Positions 51,760-60,240 of a stretch of DNA of 64,000 nucleotides are shown here, piece after piece. Made by a program: the position numbers and the translations under genes. Position 1 is the first letter of the stretch. Each line of letters starts with the position of its first letter. The stretch is from Croceibacterium_A sp035626815 (lineage in GTDB: Bacteria > Pseudomonadota > Alphaproteobacteria > Sphingomonadales > Sphingomonadaceae). The stretch lies in NCBI GenBank assembly GCA_035626815.1, contig DASPMY010000030.1, forward strand, positions 5,421 to 69,420, in the 5' to 3' direction. The notes under the pieces are model-generated. The model worked only from the letters and a program-made list of their open reading frames with translations, was not told where the DNA came from and ran no database searches.

Positions 51760-52322
51760 CGGCCGACCACCGCCGGCGGTCCCTGGACTTCGGGCCGCGG
51801 CTGCGCGCGCGGCGGCAACGTGGGCGCCGCTGGAGCGGGGGGCGGCGGGCGGGTCTCGCCGTCGCCGTAGAGTTCCCCGGCGACGAACGGCCCGAGCGGC
51901 GCGCCCGCGGCGACGCGTTCGAGCACGTACGGCTCGAGCCCGGTGCCGACGTAGATCAGCTCGGCCCGGTCGGGACCGAGCAGGTGGAAGCGGAACACGT
52001 CGGGCTCGACGCCCGGGCGCGGGTCGGTGAAGCTGAGCTCCGCCCAGTCGCCGATCGCCCGGCCGTCGTCGGACTTGCGCTCGACCGCGGGCAGCTCGAG
52101 TTTGCCGAACAGCTTGCCGTCGGTCGCGAAGTGGGTCGGCTTGGCCCAGCCGCCGCGCCACTTCTCGCCGTCGCGCTCGAGATCGAAGCGCATGATGATC
52201 GCCCCGTCGAGGCGCAGCGCCCAGGAACCGGCAAGGCTTTGACCGGCGAGCGCTTGCGCGGCCGCCGGAACCGGCAGCAGCAGCAGGACGGCGAGCAGCA
52301 GGCGAGCGACCATGCGGCGCAT
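51756..52322 (-). CDS. Exported hypothetical protein with Pro-rich tail
   Basis: 188 residues from ATG 52322 (ATG 52313 possible). Signal peptide RLLLAVLLLLPVPAAAQ. The mature domain has LAGSWALRLDGAIIMRFDLERD-like strands (a lipocalin-type start, G-x-W) and FHLLGPDRAELIYVGTG. The tail (ETRPPPPAPAAPTLPP) is Pro-rich. No family was recognised. The stop overlaps the convergent iclR stop. A link to the O-demethylase 75 bp away is unproven. Confidence 0.7.
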   Translation of the reverse strand: MRRMVARLLLAVLLLLPVPAAAQALAGQSLAGSWALRLDGAIIMRFDLERDGEKWRGGWAKPTHFATDGKLFGKLELPAVERKSDDGRAIGDWAELSFTDPRPGVEPDVFRFHLLGPDRAELIYVGTGLEPYVLERVAAGAPLGPFVAGELYGDGETRPPPPAPAAPTLPPRAQPRPEVQGPPAVVGR

Positions 52323-52396
52323 CGTAGCGGTCGCCGCGGCAAAGAAAAAGGGCGGCCGCCTCGCGGCGACCGCCCCTCGTCGTGTCGATCGGCCGA

Positions 52397-53833
52397 TCAG
52401 GCGCTGACGTACTCGCTCACGCCGACACCCTTCTGGCGCCACGATTCGGCATAGGCGTCGCGCGCGGTCTCGGAGTACGGGACCGGCGAGACGATCGCCT
52501 TGATCTCGACCTGCTCGTGCGGCTCGACCGTCGGCTTGCTGGTGCCGCCGTTGGGCTCGCCCCACACCAGCGTCACTTCCTTGCCCATCTCGACGTGGGC
52601 CGGGTCGATCATCGCCAGGCTCAGCATGCGGCCCTCGTTCGAGCTGTAGCCGATCCAGGTCGACACGCCGATCGGCTTGCCGTCGACGCGCACCTCGTCG
52701 AACGGGTGCATCGCGTAGACCGCGCTGGGGAACTCGAAGTACTTGGCGCGGCTGCCCTTGGTCATCAGCGAGCTCATCACCCGGAGCACGTCCTCGTTGT
52801 CGAGCGCCAGCGTGACCTTGGTCTTGTGGGTCTCGTTGGCCATCCGCTCGAGCGCCTCGCGGCCGACGAACGCGTGGTCGAACTTGACGATGTGGCCGTA
52901 GCCGATGTCCCACGGCGTCAGGTAGTAGCCCTCGATGCTGTCGGGGACGTAGCTGCCGCCGATCGAGCAGGTGCCGGCGTAGGAGTTGCCCGAGGCCCAC
53001 TGGCGGAAGTCCTTCATCATCTGGCTGTCACCGGTGAAGGTCGCCGGCAGCGGCGAAGGCAGCCAGCCCGATTCGAGCGTGTTCGACGAGTAGGCGCGGC
53101 CGCCGACCAGGGTCAGGCCGTCGTTCTTGCCTGCCTCGACCAGCGCGCCATGGACGGCCTGGTAGTCTTCCCACGGCCCGAACAGCTCGTAGCCCGGCTG
53201 GCCGGCCATGCCGTGGCGGAGCGCGATGACGTCCTTCCCGGCGATGTCGATGTGCGCCATGTTGAAGAACTTCAGGTCCGGCGCCTGCTGGCCCATGGCC
53301 TGGCTGAGGATCTTCATCGCATTCGGGCCCTGGAGCTGGAAGCGATAGTTCTTGCGCTGGCCGTCGGTGCGCAGCGCGGTGCGCTCGTCGCGCTCGACGG
53401 TGACGTTCCACTTGCCGCCGTCGGGCTTGGGATACTGCGCGTGGAACTCGACCCACTCGATCGCCGGCGCGCGGCCGACCAGGCTGAACTCCTCGTCGGC
53501 GAGGTAGAACAGGATCACGTCGCCGATCACGTAGCCGTCGGGGGTCACCGGGACGAACTGCTTGGCCTTGTTGACCGCGAAGTTCTTGAAGCTGTTGATG
53601 GCGAGGTACTCGAGCAGCGCGAAAGCGTCGGGACCGCGCACGTAGAGCTCGACCATGTGGTAGCTCTGGTTGAACAGCACGGCGCTCTTGGCCCACGCGC
53701 GCTGCTCGTTGCGCCAGTTCGAATACTCGGCCGGGACGCCGGGATAGACGTTCGGGCCGACCTGCTGGTTGCGCAGGAATTCGACGACGTCGCCGACCTG
53801 GTCCAGCTTCTGCTGCAGGGTTTGTTCGGTCAT
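52397..53833 (-). CDS. Tetrahydrofolate-dependent O-demethylase, LigM/DesA-like (GcvT fold)
   Basis: 478 residues; a GcvT-type aminomethyltransferase fold in which the methyl group of a methoxy-aromatic acid goes to tetrahydrofolate. Landmarks: YHMVELYVRGPDAFALLEYL, RFQLQGPNAMKIL, HGMAGQPGYELFGPWEDY, YYLTPWDIGYGHIVKFDHAF and a C-terminal beta domain (STWIGYSSNEGRMLSLAMID). Length and motifs agree with LigM (vanillate) and DesA (syringate) of Sphingobium SYK-6. It overlaps the upstream hydrolase (ATGA), and metF and folD genes lie nearby to recycle the methyl group. Vanillate, syringate or another methoxy-arene cannot be decided. Confidence 0.9.
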   Translation of the reverse strand: MTEQTLQQKLDQVGDVVEFLRNQQVGPNVYPGVPAEYSNWRNEQRAWAKSAVLFNQSYHMVELYVRGPDAFALLEYLAINSFKNFAVNKAKQFVPVTPDGYVIGDVILFYLADEEFSLVGRAPAIEWVEFHAQYPKPDGGKWNVTVERDERTALRTDGQRKNYRFQLQGPNAMKILSQAMGQQAPDLKFFNMAHIDIAGKDVIALRHGMAGQPGYELFGPWEDYQAVHGALVEAGKNDGLTLVGGRAYSSNTLESGWLPSPLPATFTGDSQMMKDFRQWASGNSYAGTCSIGGSYVPDSIEGYYLTPWDIGYGHIVKFDHAFVGREALERMANETHKTKVTLALDNEDVLRVMSSLMTKGSRAKYFEFPSAVYAMHPFDEVRVDGKPIGVSTWIGYSSNEGRMLSLAMIDPAHVEMGKEVTLVWGEPNGGTSKPTVEPHEQVEIKAIVSPVPYSETARDAYAESWRQKGVGVSEYVSA

Positions 53834-54573
53834 GAAGGTTGCCTTTCGTAGGGCGGTTGCGTTGGAAGAAGATGTTCGTCGGCCGGGCGGGCGAGCCAGT
53901 CGGCGATCGCCGCGTTGACCGCTGCGGGCGCCTCGAGCGGCAGCATGTGGCCTGCTCCCGGAACGATCACCAGGCTCGCGTCGGGGATCGCCGCGGCGAT
54001 CTCGCGGTGCTGCGCCGGCGGGCTCCATTCGTCGAGCTCGCCGGTGATGACCAGCGTCGGGCAGGCGATCTCCGGCAGAAGGCCGCGCACGTCGGGGCGG
54101 CCGAGCAGCGCGCCGATCTGGGTGTCGAACAGCGCCTGGCCCTGGTCGAGCGACATCTCGCGCATCTCGCGGTAGATCGGCCTGGCGCGGTTGGCCTCGG
54201 CGACCATCGGCGGCAGCCAGACGTCGACCAGCGCCGCGAAGCCATGGTCGTGGCCGATCGCCTTCAGCGCCGCGCGCTTGGCCGGCTCCTGCTCGGCGAC
54301 CGGATGGATGCCGGTGCTCGACAAGGCCAGCCGCCGCACCCGCCGGGGCGCCAGGCGATAGACTTCGAGCGCGACGCGCCCGCCCATCGAATGGCCGAAC
54401 AGGTCGAACCGTTCGGCGCCCTCGCGGTCGGCCTGCGCCAGCGCCACGCGCGCCATCGCCTCGAGCGAACCGGCCATGCCGTAGCCGTCCACCGCCCGCG
54501 AGGCCGGGAATGCGGCGAGCTGCGGCGCATAAATGCGCGCGTCGCAGATCAGCCCGGGGAGGAACAGCAGCAT
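53830..54573 (-). CDS. Alpha/beta hydrolase co-transcribed with the O-demethylase
   Basis: 247 residues. Starts MLLFLPGLICDARIY, has nucleophile elbow FGHSMGGR, acid in TGELDEWSPP and His in PGAGHMLPLEAP: a complete triad of the 3-oxoadipate-enol-lactonase/MhpC group. It probably cleaves an ester, lactone or C-C bond in an aromatic pathway. It is the first gene of a two-gene operon; the start is near two IclR-type sites. Confidence 0.88.
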   Translation of the reverse strand: MLLFLPGLICDARIYAPQLAAFPASRAVDGYGMAGSLEAMARVALAQADREGAERFDLFGHSMGGRVALEVYRLAPRRVRRLALSSTGIHPVAEQEPAKRAALKAIGHDHGFAALVDVWLPPMVAEANRARPIYREMREMSLDQGQALFDTQIGALLGRPDVRGLLPEIACPTLVITGELDEWSPPAQHREIAAAIPDASLVIVPGAGHMLPLEAPAAVNAAIADWLARPADEHLLPTQPPYERQPS

Positions 54574-54587
54574 CGCTCTCGTCTATG

Positions 54588-54618
54588 TTCGCAGGTGTGA
54601 AAAATTCGTCTATACGAA
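54588..54618. promoter_or_regulatory. Two tandem IclR-type sites in a divergent promoter
   Basis: TTCGCAGGTGTGAA (54588-54601) and TTCGTCTATACGAA (54605-54618), centres 17 bp apart, lie between the hydrolase/O-demethylase operon and metF. Both resemble the site before iclR at 50982. An AT-rich stretch (GAAAAACAATG) follows and may hold the metF promoter. Confidence 0.6.
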
Positions 54619-54703
54619 AAACAATGCGCGCGCTAGAGGCTTTGTCAACGCGCGCGAAACGCCTAAGGGCCCCCATGTCCGCGCCCCACAGAGGAGCCAA
54701 TCG

Positions 54704-55576
54704 ATGTCCTACGCCGCCATCCACCCGGACTGGGAGAAGCCGCGCCGCAACATGGTCGACGGCTATTCGCTGGAGATGACGGCCAAGGAGCTCGACGGCC
54801 TGCGCGACGCCGCGCCCCTCATCCGTCCGAACACGCAGGTGGCGGTCACGTTCCTGCCCGGCGAGGCGATGGAGCAGCGGGTGGAGGCGGCCAAGCTGGT
54901 CCGCGCATTGGGCTTCGAGCCGATCGTCCACCTCTCGGCGCGCCGGCTGACCTCGAAGGACGAGCTCGACGGCTACCTCGCGCGGATCACCGGCGAGGCC
55001 GGGGTCAAGCGCGTGTTCCTGATTGCCGGCGATCCGCCCGAGCCCGAAGGCCCGTTCGAGGATTCGCTGCAGGTGATCGAGAGCGGCCTGCTGGAAAAGC
55101 ACGGCATCACCATCGCCGGCATCGGCGGTCACCCCGAAGGCCATCCGAACGTCTCCAGGGACGACTTGTGGGTGTGGATGGAGCGCAAGATCGCCGCCTT
55201 GCGCGCGCGCGGCATCGTGCCGCTGGTGGTCACCCAGTTCGCCTTCGACGACGACGCGATCGTCGAGTGGGTCGGCGAGATGCGCCGCCGCGGCATCGAC
55301 GTGCCGGTGCGCCTCGGCGTGCCCGGCCCGGCCGGAATCAAGCGGCTGCTCGGCTTTGCCGCGCGCTGCGGCGTCGGCGCCTCGGCGAGCGTGATGAAGA
55401 AGTACGGCGTCTCGGTCACCAACCTGCTCGGCCGCGCCGGGCCCGACAAGCTGGTCGATTCGCTCGACGCCAAGCTCAACGACGGCGAGCATGGTCGCGT
55501 CCGCCTGCATCTCTATCCGTTCGGCGCGCTGACCGCCTCGGCCGAATGGGTCAACGAATACGACGCGAAGCACTAG
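54704..55576 (+). CDS. metF: Methylenetetrahydrofolate reductase-like (MetF)
   Basis: 290 residues; GAGGAG lies 7 nt before ATG 54704. The TIM-barrel MTHFR pattern: VAVTFLPGEAMEQRVEAA, FEPIVHLSARRL, VKRVFLIAGDPPEPEGPFEDS (loop with GDPP), VTQFAFDDD and RLGVPGPAGIKRLL. Running from 5-methyl- to 5,10-methylene-tetrahydrofolate, it would recycle the product of the O-demethylase, as MetF does beside LigM in SYK-6. Divergent from the O-demethylase operon with shared regulatory sites; probably not the main methionine-pathway copy. Confidence 0.88.
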   Translation: MSYAAIHPDWEKPRRNMVDGYSLEMTAKELDGLRDAAPLIRPNTQVAVTFLPGEAMEQRVEAAKLVRALGFEPIVHLSARRLTSKDELDGYLARITGEAGVKRVFLIAGDPPEPEGPFEDSLQVIESGLLEKHGITIAGIGGHPEGHPNVSRDDLWVWMERKIAALRARGIVPLVVTQFAFDDDAIVEWVGEMRRRGIDVPVRLGVPGPAGIKRLLGFAARCGVGASASVMKKYGVSVTNLLGRAGPDKLVDSLDAKLNDGEHGRVRLHLYPFGALTASAEWVNEYDAKH

Positions 55577-55847
55577 AGGGTCTAAACCCGCCCTCCGCAT
55601 GGGTCAGGGCTTGGCTTGAAGCGGCCAGATCAAGGAGTGAGGACGAAGGACATGTCTAAACATATTCGAGGACGAGCGACGCCGAGCTGGCCGCTTCAAG
55701 CCAAGTCGCTTCGCGATGGCCCGCTGCGGGCGAGCTGCGTCGTCGCACCGCTCGACCGGGGGACAAGCCCCGCTCTTCGCGGTGCTCCTAGCATCTCATC
55801 CCGCAGCGGAGCCACCCTGGCCCATGCGGAGGGCGGGTTTAGACCCT
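55577..55847. repeat. 271-bp nested inverted-repeat element between metF and folD
   Basis: Outer arms 55577-55603 and 55821-55847 are perfect 27-nt complements (AGGGTCTAAACCCGCCCTCC... with ...GGAGGGCGGGTTTAGACCCT). Inner arms 55610-55628 and 55687-55705 are perfect 19-nt complements (CTTGGCTTGAAGCGGCCAG). It begins 1 base after the metF stop and ends 1 base before the folD ATG. The right outer arm contains GGAGG, which may serve as the folD ribosome site. It looks like a non-autonomous mobile element. Confidence 0.85.
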
Positions 55848-55848
55848 A

Positions 55849-56772
55849 ATGGCCCAGATCATCGACGGGCGCGCGATCGCGCGCCAGCTGGACGAGAAGA
55901 CCAAGGCCGCGGTCGACGCGATGGTCGCGGCCGGCCAGCCGCGCCCGGGCCTGGCGGTGATCCTCGTCGGCGACGACGGCGCGAGCCAGGTCTACGTCCG
56001 GCGCAAGATCAAGGCGTGCGAGAAGGTCGGCATCCGGTCCTTCGAGCACCGCCTGCCCGCCGACGCCTCGCAGGACGCGCTGCTGGCCCTGATCGACAGG
56101 CTCAACAGGGATCCCGAGGTCCACGGCATTCTCTGCCAGGTGCCGCTGCCCGAGCACATCGACACCCGCTGGGTGCTGCGCGCGATCTTGCCCGACAAGG
56201 ACGTCGACGGCTTCCACCCGGTCAATGTCGGGCGGCTCACCACCGGGACCGGCGGGATCGTGCCGTGCACTCCGCTGGGGGTGATGATGCTGATCGAATC
56301 GGTCATCCCCGACATCAAGGGCAAGGACGTGGTGGTGATCGGCAAGTCGAACATTGTCGGCAAGCCGGTGGCGAACCTTCTGCTCGACGCCGAGGCGACC
56401 GTCACCGTCACCCATATCCACACCGAGAACCTGGCCGAGATCGCCCGCAAGGCCGACGTCATCGTCGCCGCCGCCGGCGCGCCCGAGCTGGTCAAGGGCT
56501 GGTGGGTCAAGCCCGGCGCGGTGCTGATCGACGTCGGCATCTCGCGCATCGTCGGCGAGGACGGCAAGGAACGGCTGGTCGGCGACATCGCCTTCGACGA
56601 GGTCCAGCATGCCAAGGCGGTCACCCCGGTGCCCGGCGGCGTCGGGCCGATGACCATCGCCTGCCTGCTGTCCAATACCGTGCAAGCGGCGCAGAACCTC
56701 CTCGCCGGGCCGGCCGCGCGGGGCGACGATTACGCCGACGCCCCCGACCGCGCGATGTATCCGGCCCACTGA
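55849..56772 (+). CDS. folD: Bifunctional methylenetetrahydrofolate dehydrogenase/cyclohydrolase, copy 1
   Basis: 307 residues. FolD motifs: active-site Lys in YVRRKIKACEKVG, GILCQVPLPEHID, DVDGFHPVNVGRL, cofactor loop VVIGKSNIVGKPVANLLL, and PVPGGVGPMTIACLL. It oxidises 5,10-methylene-tetrahydrofolate to 10-formyl-tetrahydrofolate with NADP+. It follows metF after the inverted-repeat element and would complete C1 oxidation from the O-demethylase. The ATG lies 1 base after the repeat arm. Confidence 0.95.
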   Translation: MAQIIDGRAIARQLDEKTKAAVDAMVAAGQPRPGLAVILVGDDGASQVYVRRKIKACEKVGIRSFEHRLPADASQDALLALIDRLNRDPEVHGILCQVPLPEHIDTRWVLRAILPDKDVDGFHPVNVGRLTTGTGGIVPCTPLGVMMLIESVIPDIKGKDVVVIGKSNIVGKPVANLLLDAEATVTVTHIHTENLAEIARKADVIVAAAGAPELVKGWWVKPGAVLIDVGISRIVGEDGKERLVGDIAFDEVQHAKAVTPVPGGVGPMTIACLLSNTVQAAQNLLAGPAARGDDYADAPDRAMYPAH

Positions 56773-56840
56773 GGCTGGCGGCGATAGCCCGCCGGGCGTG
56801 AAATCTTGCCAATTGGCCGCCAATCGCCGAGTGTCGGCGA

Positions 56841-57758
56841 ATGGGGGAGATCATCGACGGCCGCGCCATCGCGCGCCAGCTGGACGAAGAGACCGCCGCG
56901 CTGGTCGCGGGGCACACGGCGGCGGGCCGCGGCCCGCCAGGCCTGGCGGTGATCCTGGTCGGCGACGATCCCGCGAGCGAGGTCTACGTCAGCCATAAGG
57001 TGAAGGCGTGCGCGCGGCTCGGCGTCCGCAGCTTCGAGCACCGCCTGCCCGCGGCGACCGCGCAGGCCGAGCTGCTGGCGCTGATCGACCGGCTCAACCA
57101 CGATCCCGCGGTGCACGGCATCCTGTGCCAGGTGCCCCTGCCCCAACATGTCGATGCGCGCGCCGCGCTCGAGGCGATCCGCCCGGAGAAGGACGTCGAC
57201 GGCTTTCACCCGGTGAACGCCGGACGGCTGATGACCGGCACTGGCGGCATTCCGGCGTGCACGCCGCTCGGGGTGATGAAGCTGCTGGCCTCGGTCGTGC
57301 CCGATCCGGCGGGGCTCGACGCGCTGGTGATCGGCCGCTCGAACATCGTCGGCAAGCCGGTCGCGATCATGCTGCTGGCGGCGGGGTGCACCGTGACCAT
57401 CGCCCATAGCCGCACGCGCGATCTGCCCGCGGTGGCCCGGCGCGCCGACGTGATCGTCGCCGCCTGCGGCATCCCGCGCTTCGTCAGGGGCGACTGGGTC
57501 AAGCCCGGCGCGGTGGTGATCGACGTCGGCATCAACCGCCTCACCGACGACAACGGCAAGGAGCGGCTGGTCGGCGACGTGGCGTTCGACGAGGTCGCGC
57601 ATGCGAAGGCGGTCACCCCGGTGCCCGGCGGCGTCGGTCCGATGACGATAGCCTGCCTGCTGCACAACACCGCGCAGGCGGCCCGGGCGCAAGCGGAGGC
57701 GCGGTCGCTCGGCGGCGCGCCGATCGACGGCGCCGGCGAAGGCGCCCGGGCTGACTAG
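56841..57758 (+). CDS. folD: FolD paralogue, copy 2
   Basis: 305 residues, in tandem with copy 1 after a 68-bp gap and clearly related along the whole length. Active-site Lys is kept (YVSHKVKACARLG), with GILCQVPLPQHVD, VIGRSNIVGKPVAIMLL and PVPGGVGPMTIACLL. Differences such as CGIPRFVRGDW for AGAPELVKGWW in the same place suggest old duplication rather than a fresh copy. One may serve housekeeping and the other the demethylation module. The stop overlaps the corA stop by 3 bases on opposite strands. Confidence 0.94.
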   Translation: MGEIIDGRAIARQLDEETAALVAGHTAAGRGPPGLAVILVGDDPASEVYVSHKVKACARLGVRSFEHRLPAATAQAELLALIDRLNHDPAVHGILCQVPLPQHVDARAALEAIRPEKDVDGFHPVNAGRLMTGTGGIPACTPLGVMKLLASVVPDPAGLDALVIGRSNIVGKPVAIMLLAAGCTVTIAHSRTRDLPAVARRADVIVAACGIPRFVRGDWVKPGAVVIDVGINRLTDDNGKERLVGDVAFDEVAHAKAVTPVPGGVGPMTIACLLHNTAQAARAQAEARSLGGAPIDGAGEGARAD

Positions 57759-58720
57759 AGCCAGCCGATGCGCCGGAAGCGCACGAACAGGCCCACGCAC
57801 AGCAGCGCCATCGCCCCGACCACCATGAAATAGCCGTAGCGCCAGTCGAGCTCGGGCATGACGGCGAAGTTCATCCCGTAGATTCCGGCGATGGCCGTCG
57901 GCACCGCGAGGATCGCCGCCCACGCGGCGAGCTGGCGGGTGATCGCGCCCTGGCGGCTCTGCTCGAGCAGCCCGGCGACCTCGATCATCGCCCCGAGCGT
58001 GTCGTTGAGCCAGCGCGCCTTCGTCACCGCCCGGCGGGTGTGGTCGAGCACGTCGCGGAAATAGGGCCGCGCGCGCCGGTCGATCGCCGGCTGCTCGACC
58101 TCGGCCAGCTTGGCGGCGACTTCCTCCATCCGCCCGGCGATGTCCTCGAACCGGCGCAGCTCGCGCCGCAAGTGGAAGATGCGCCGGATGCGCCCCGGGT
58201 CGGGGAACCGGGCGACGGCGTTGTCCTCCATCTCGCCGACCTCGGCCTCGAGCCGGTCGAGCAGCGGGCCGTAGCCGTCGACGATGAAATCGAGCACCGC
58301 GTGGAGCACGAAGTCGGGCCCTTCGGCGAGCTTTTCGGGCACCGCCTCGAGCTGCGCGCGCAGCCTGTCGTGGGCGCGGGTGCTGCCCTGCCGCACGGTG
58401 ACCAGGAAATCCTTGCCGAGGAACAGCGCCGTCTGGCCGTAGGCGATGCGGTCGTTGTCGCCCAGGTCCGCGGTGCGGGCGATCACGAACAGCTGCGCGC
58501 CGTACGCCTCCGCCTTGGGCGCCTGGCGCTGGCTCATCGCGTCCTCAACCGCCAGCGGATGGAGGCGGTACTTCGCCGCGACAGCCTGCATTTCCCCGTC
58601 GCTCGGCTCGACCAGGCCGACCCAGTCGAACTCCGACTTCGCGGGCGACGGGCAATCGTCGGGCAGCCGGTCCTCGACCAGCTTCCCGTCCCGGTAGCGG
58701 CGCGCGGCGACCATCGTCAT
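57755..58720 (-). CDS. corA: CorA-family magnesium/divalent cation channel
   Basis: 321 residues. Large cytoplasmic domain with helices (LDFIVDGYGPLLDRLEAEVG, FHLRRELRRFEDIAGRMEEV) and two C-terminal membrane helices. The first ends in the signature YGMNF (GMN) and the second is YFMVVGAMALLCVGLFV. The usual positive tail is RFRRIGWL. It brings Mg2+ into the cell. It is a single gene, convergent with folD. Confidence 0.95.
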   Translation of the reverse strand: MTMVAARRYRDGKLVEDRLPDDCPSPAKSEFDWVGLVEPSDGEMQAVAAKYRLHPLAVEDAMSQRQAPKAEAYGAQLFVIARTADLGDNDRIAYGQTALFLGKDFLVTVRQGSTRAHDRLRAQLEAVPEKLAEGPDFVLHAVLDFIVDGYGPLLDRLEAEVGEMEDNAVARFPDPGRIRRIFHLRRELRRFEDIAGRMEEVAAKLAEVEQPAIDRRARPYFRDVLDHTRRAVTKARWLNDTLGAMIEVAGLLEQSRQGAITRQLAAWAAILAVPTAIAGIYGMNFAVMPELDWRYGYFMVVGAMALLCVGLFVRFRRIGWL

Positions 58721-58767
58721 GGCGCGGATTGGTGACAGAGGGCGCGACTGCTGGCAATCTCGTTCGC

Positions 58768-60240
58768 ATGGCCGGGGAACAACGCGAATTCGATGTCCTG
58801 ATCGTCGGCGCGGGCATCTCCGGCATCTCGATGGCGGCGCACCTCAAGATGATGTGCCCGGAGCTGACGTTCGCGATGCTCGAGCGCCGCGACCGGCTCG
58901 GCGGGACCTGGGACCTGTTCCGCTACCCGGGGGTGCGTTCGGACAGCGACATGCATACGCTCGGCTTCCGCTTCGAGCCGTGGATCCACCCCAAGGCGAT
59001 CGCCGACGCGGAGGCGATCCGCGAGTACCTCCAGCGGGTCGTATCCGAGCGCGGCATCGACCGGCACATCCGCTTCGGAACCAGGGTCATCTCGGCGGAT
59101 TGGCGATCGGACGAGGCCCTGTGGCAGCTCACGGTCGAGGATGCCGAGGGCTGCCACCGGCTCACCGCGCGCTTCCTCTACCTCGCCTCGGGATACTACG
59201 ACTACGACGACCCGCACGACGCCCGGCTTCCCGGCCTCGCCGAGTTCGGCGGACAAGTGGTCCACCCGCAGTTCTGGCCGGCCGACCTCGACTACGCGGG
59301 CCAGCGGGTGGTGGTGGTCGGCTCGGGCGCGACCGCGGTCACCATCGTCCCGGCGATGACCGACCGGGCGGCGCACGTGACCATGCTCCAGCGCACGCCG
59401 ACGTGGATGGCAGCGGGCCCGAGCGAGGACGCCCTGGCGAACCGGCTGCGCCAATGGTTGCCGCAAGGGCTCGCCTACTGGATCGTCCGGCAGAAGAACA
59501 TCCGCTTGCGCCACCTGTTCTTCACCAAGTCGCGCGAGGAGCCCGACAAGGTCGCCGGATACCTCACCCGGCTGCTCCGCAAGGAGCTCGGCGAGCACTT
59601 CTCGGCCGACTTCCAGCCGCCTTACGCGCCGTGGGACCAGCGGCTGTGCCTGGTGCCCGACAGCGACTTCTTCGCGGCCGTCAAGGCGGGTACGGCCTCG
59701 GTCAGGACCGGCGAGATCGAGACCTTCGAGCACGATGGCGTCAGGCTCACTTCCGGCGAGCGGCTGCCCGCCGACATCGTCGTCACCGCCACCGGCCTGC
59801 GCCTCGCGCTCGGCGGGAAGATCGCGGTCAGCCTCGACGGCGGGCCGGTGAACTGGGCCGAGCGCTGGTTCTACCGCGGCTGCATGTTCTCGAACGTGCC
59901 CAACCTGGCGATCGTGTTCGGCTACCTGAACGCCAGCTGGACGCTGCGCGCCGACAACAATGCCGACTACGTCTGCCGGCTGCTCAATCGCATGCGCGAC
60001 AAGCGCGCCGACGTCGTGATGCCGTGCCTGCCCGAGGACCACGGCCTCGAGGAGGCCGACATCATCGTGTTCTCGTCGGGCTACCTGCAGCGCGCGCGCA
60101 GCCTGATGCCGAAGAGCGCGGCCACGCTGCCGTGGCGCCTCAACCAGAACTACCTCGAGGACTGCCGCGACTTCCGCAAGCGCCCGGTCGACGACGGCGT
60201 GTTGCGGTTCGCCAGGCTGCCCGCCAAAGCGGCGGCATGA
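58768..60240 (+). CDS. Flavin-containing monooxygenase, Baeyer-Villiger type
   Basis: 490 residues from ATG 58768. FAD motif GAGISG (14-19), type I BVMO fingerprint FGGQVVHPQFWP (160-171), then NADPH motif GSGATA and a second dinucleotide region (VVTATGLRLALGG). The family inserts an oxygen next to a ketone using NADPH and O2. No ribosome site of note precedes the ATG. It is translationally coupled to the next gene. The substrate is unknown; aryl ketones or cyclic ketones are typical. Confidence 0.93.
   Translation: MAGEQREFDVLIVGAGISGISMAAHLKMMCPELTFAMLERRDRLGGTWDLFRYPGVRSDSDMHTLGFRFEPWIHPKAIADAEAIREYLQRVVSERGIDRHIRFGTRVISADWRSDEALWQLTVEDAEGCHRLTARFLYLASGYYDYDDPHDARLPGLAEFGGQVVHPQFWPADLDYAGQRVVVVGSGATAVTIVPAMTDRAAHVTMLQRTPTWMAAGPSEDALANRLRQWLPQGLAYWIVRQKNIRLRHLFFTKSREEPDKVAGYLTRLLRKELGEHFSADFQPPYAPWDQRLCLVPDSDFFAAVKAGTASVRTGEIETFEHDGVRLTSGERLPADIVVTATGLRLALGGKIAVSLDGGPVNWAERWFYRGCMFSNVPNLAIVFGYLNASWTLRADNNADYVCRLLNRMRDKRADVVMPCLPEDHGLEEADIIVFSSGYLQRARSLMPKSAATLPWRLNQNYLEDCRDFRKRPVDDGVLRFARLPAKAAA

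Noticed and set aside
55616..55849. 77-codon frame between metF and folD
   Set aside because: It lies wholly in the nested inverted repeat, so its sequence is explained by the repeat arms.
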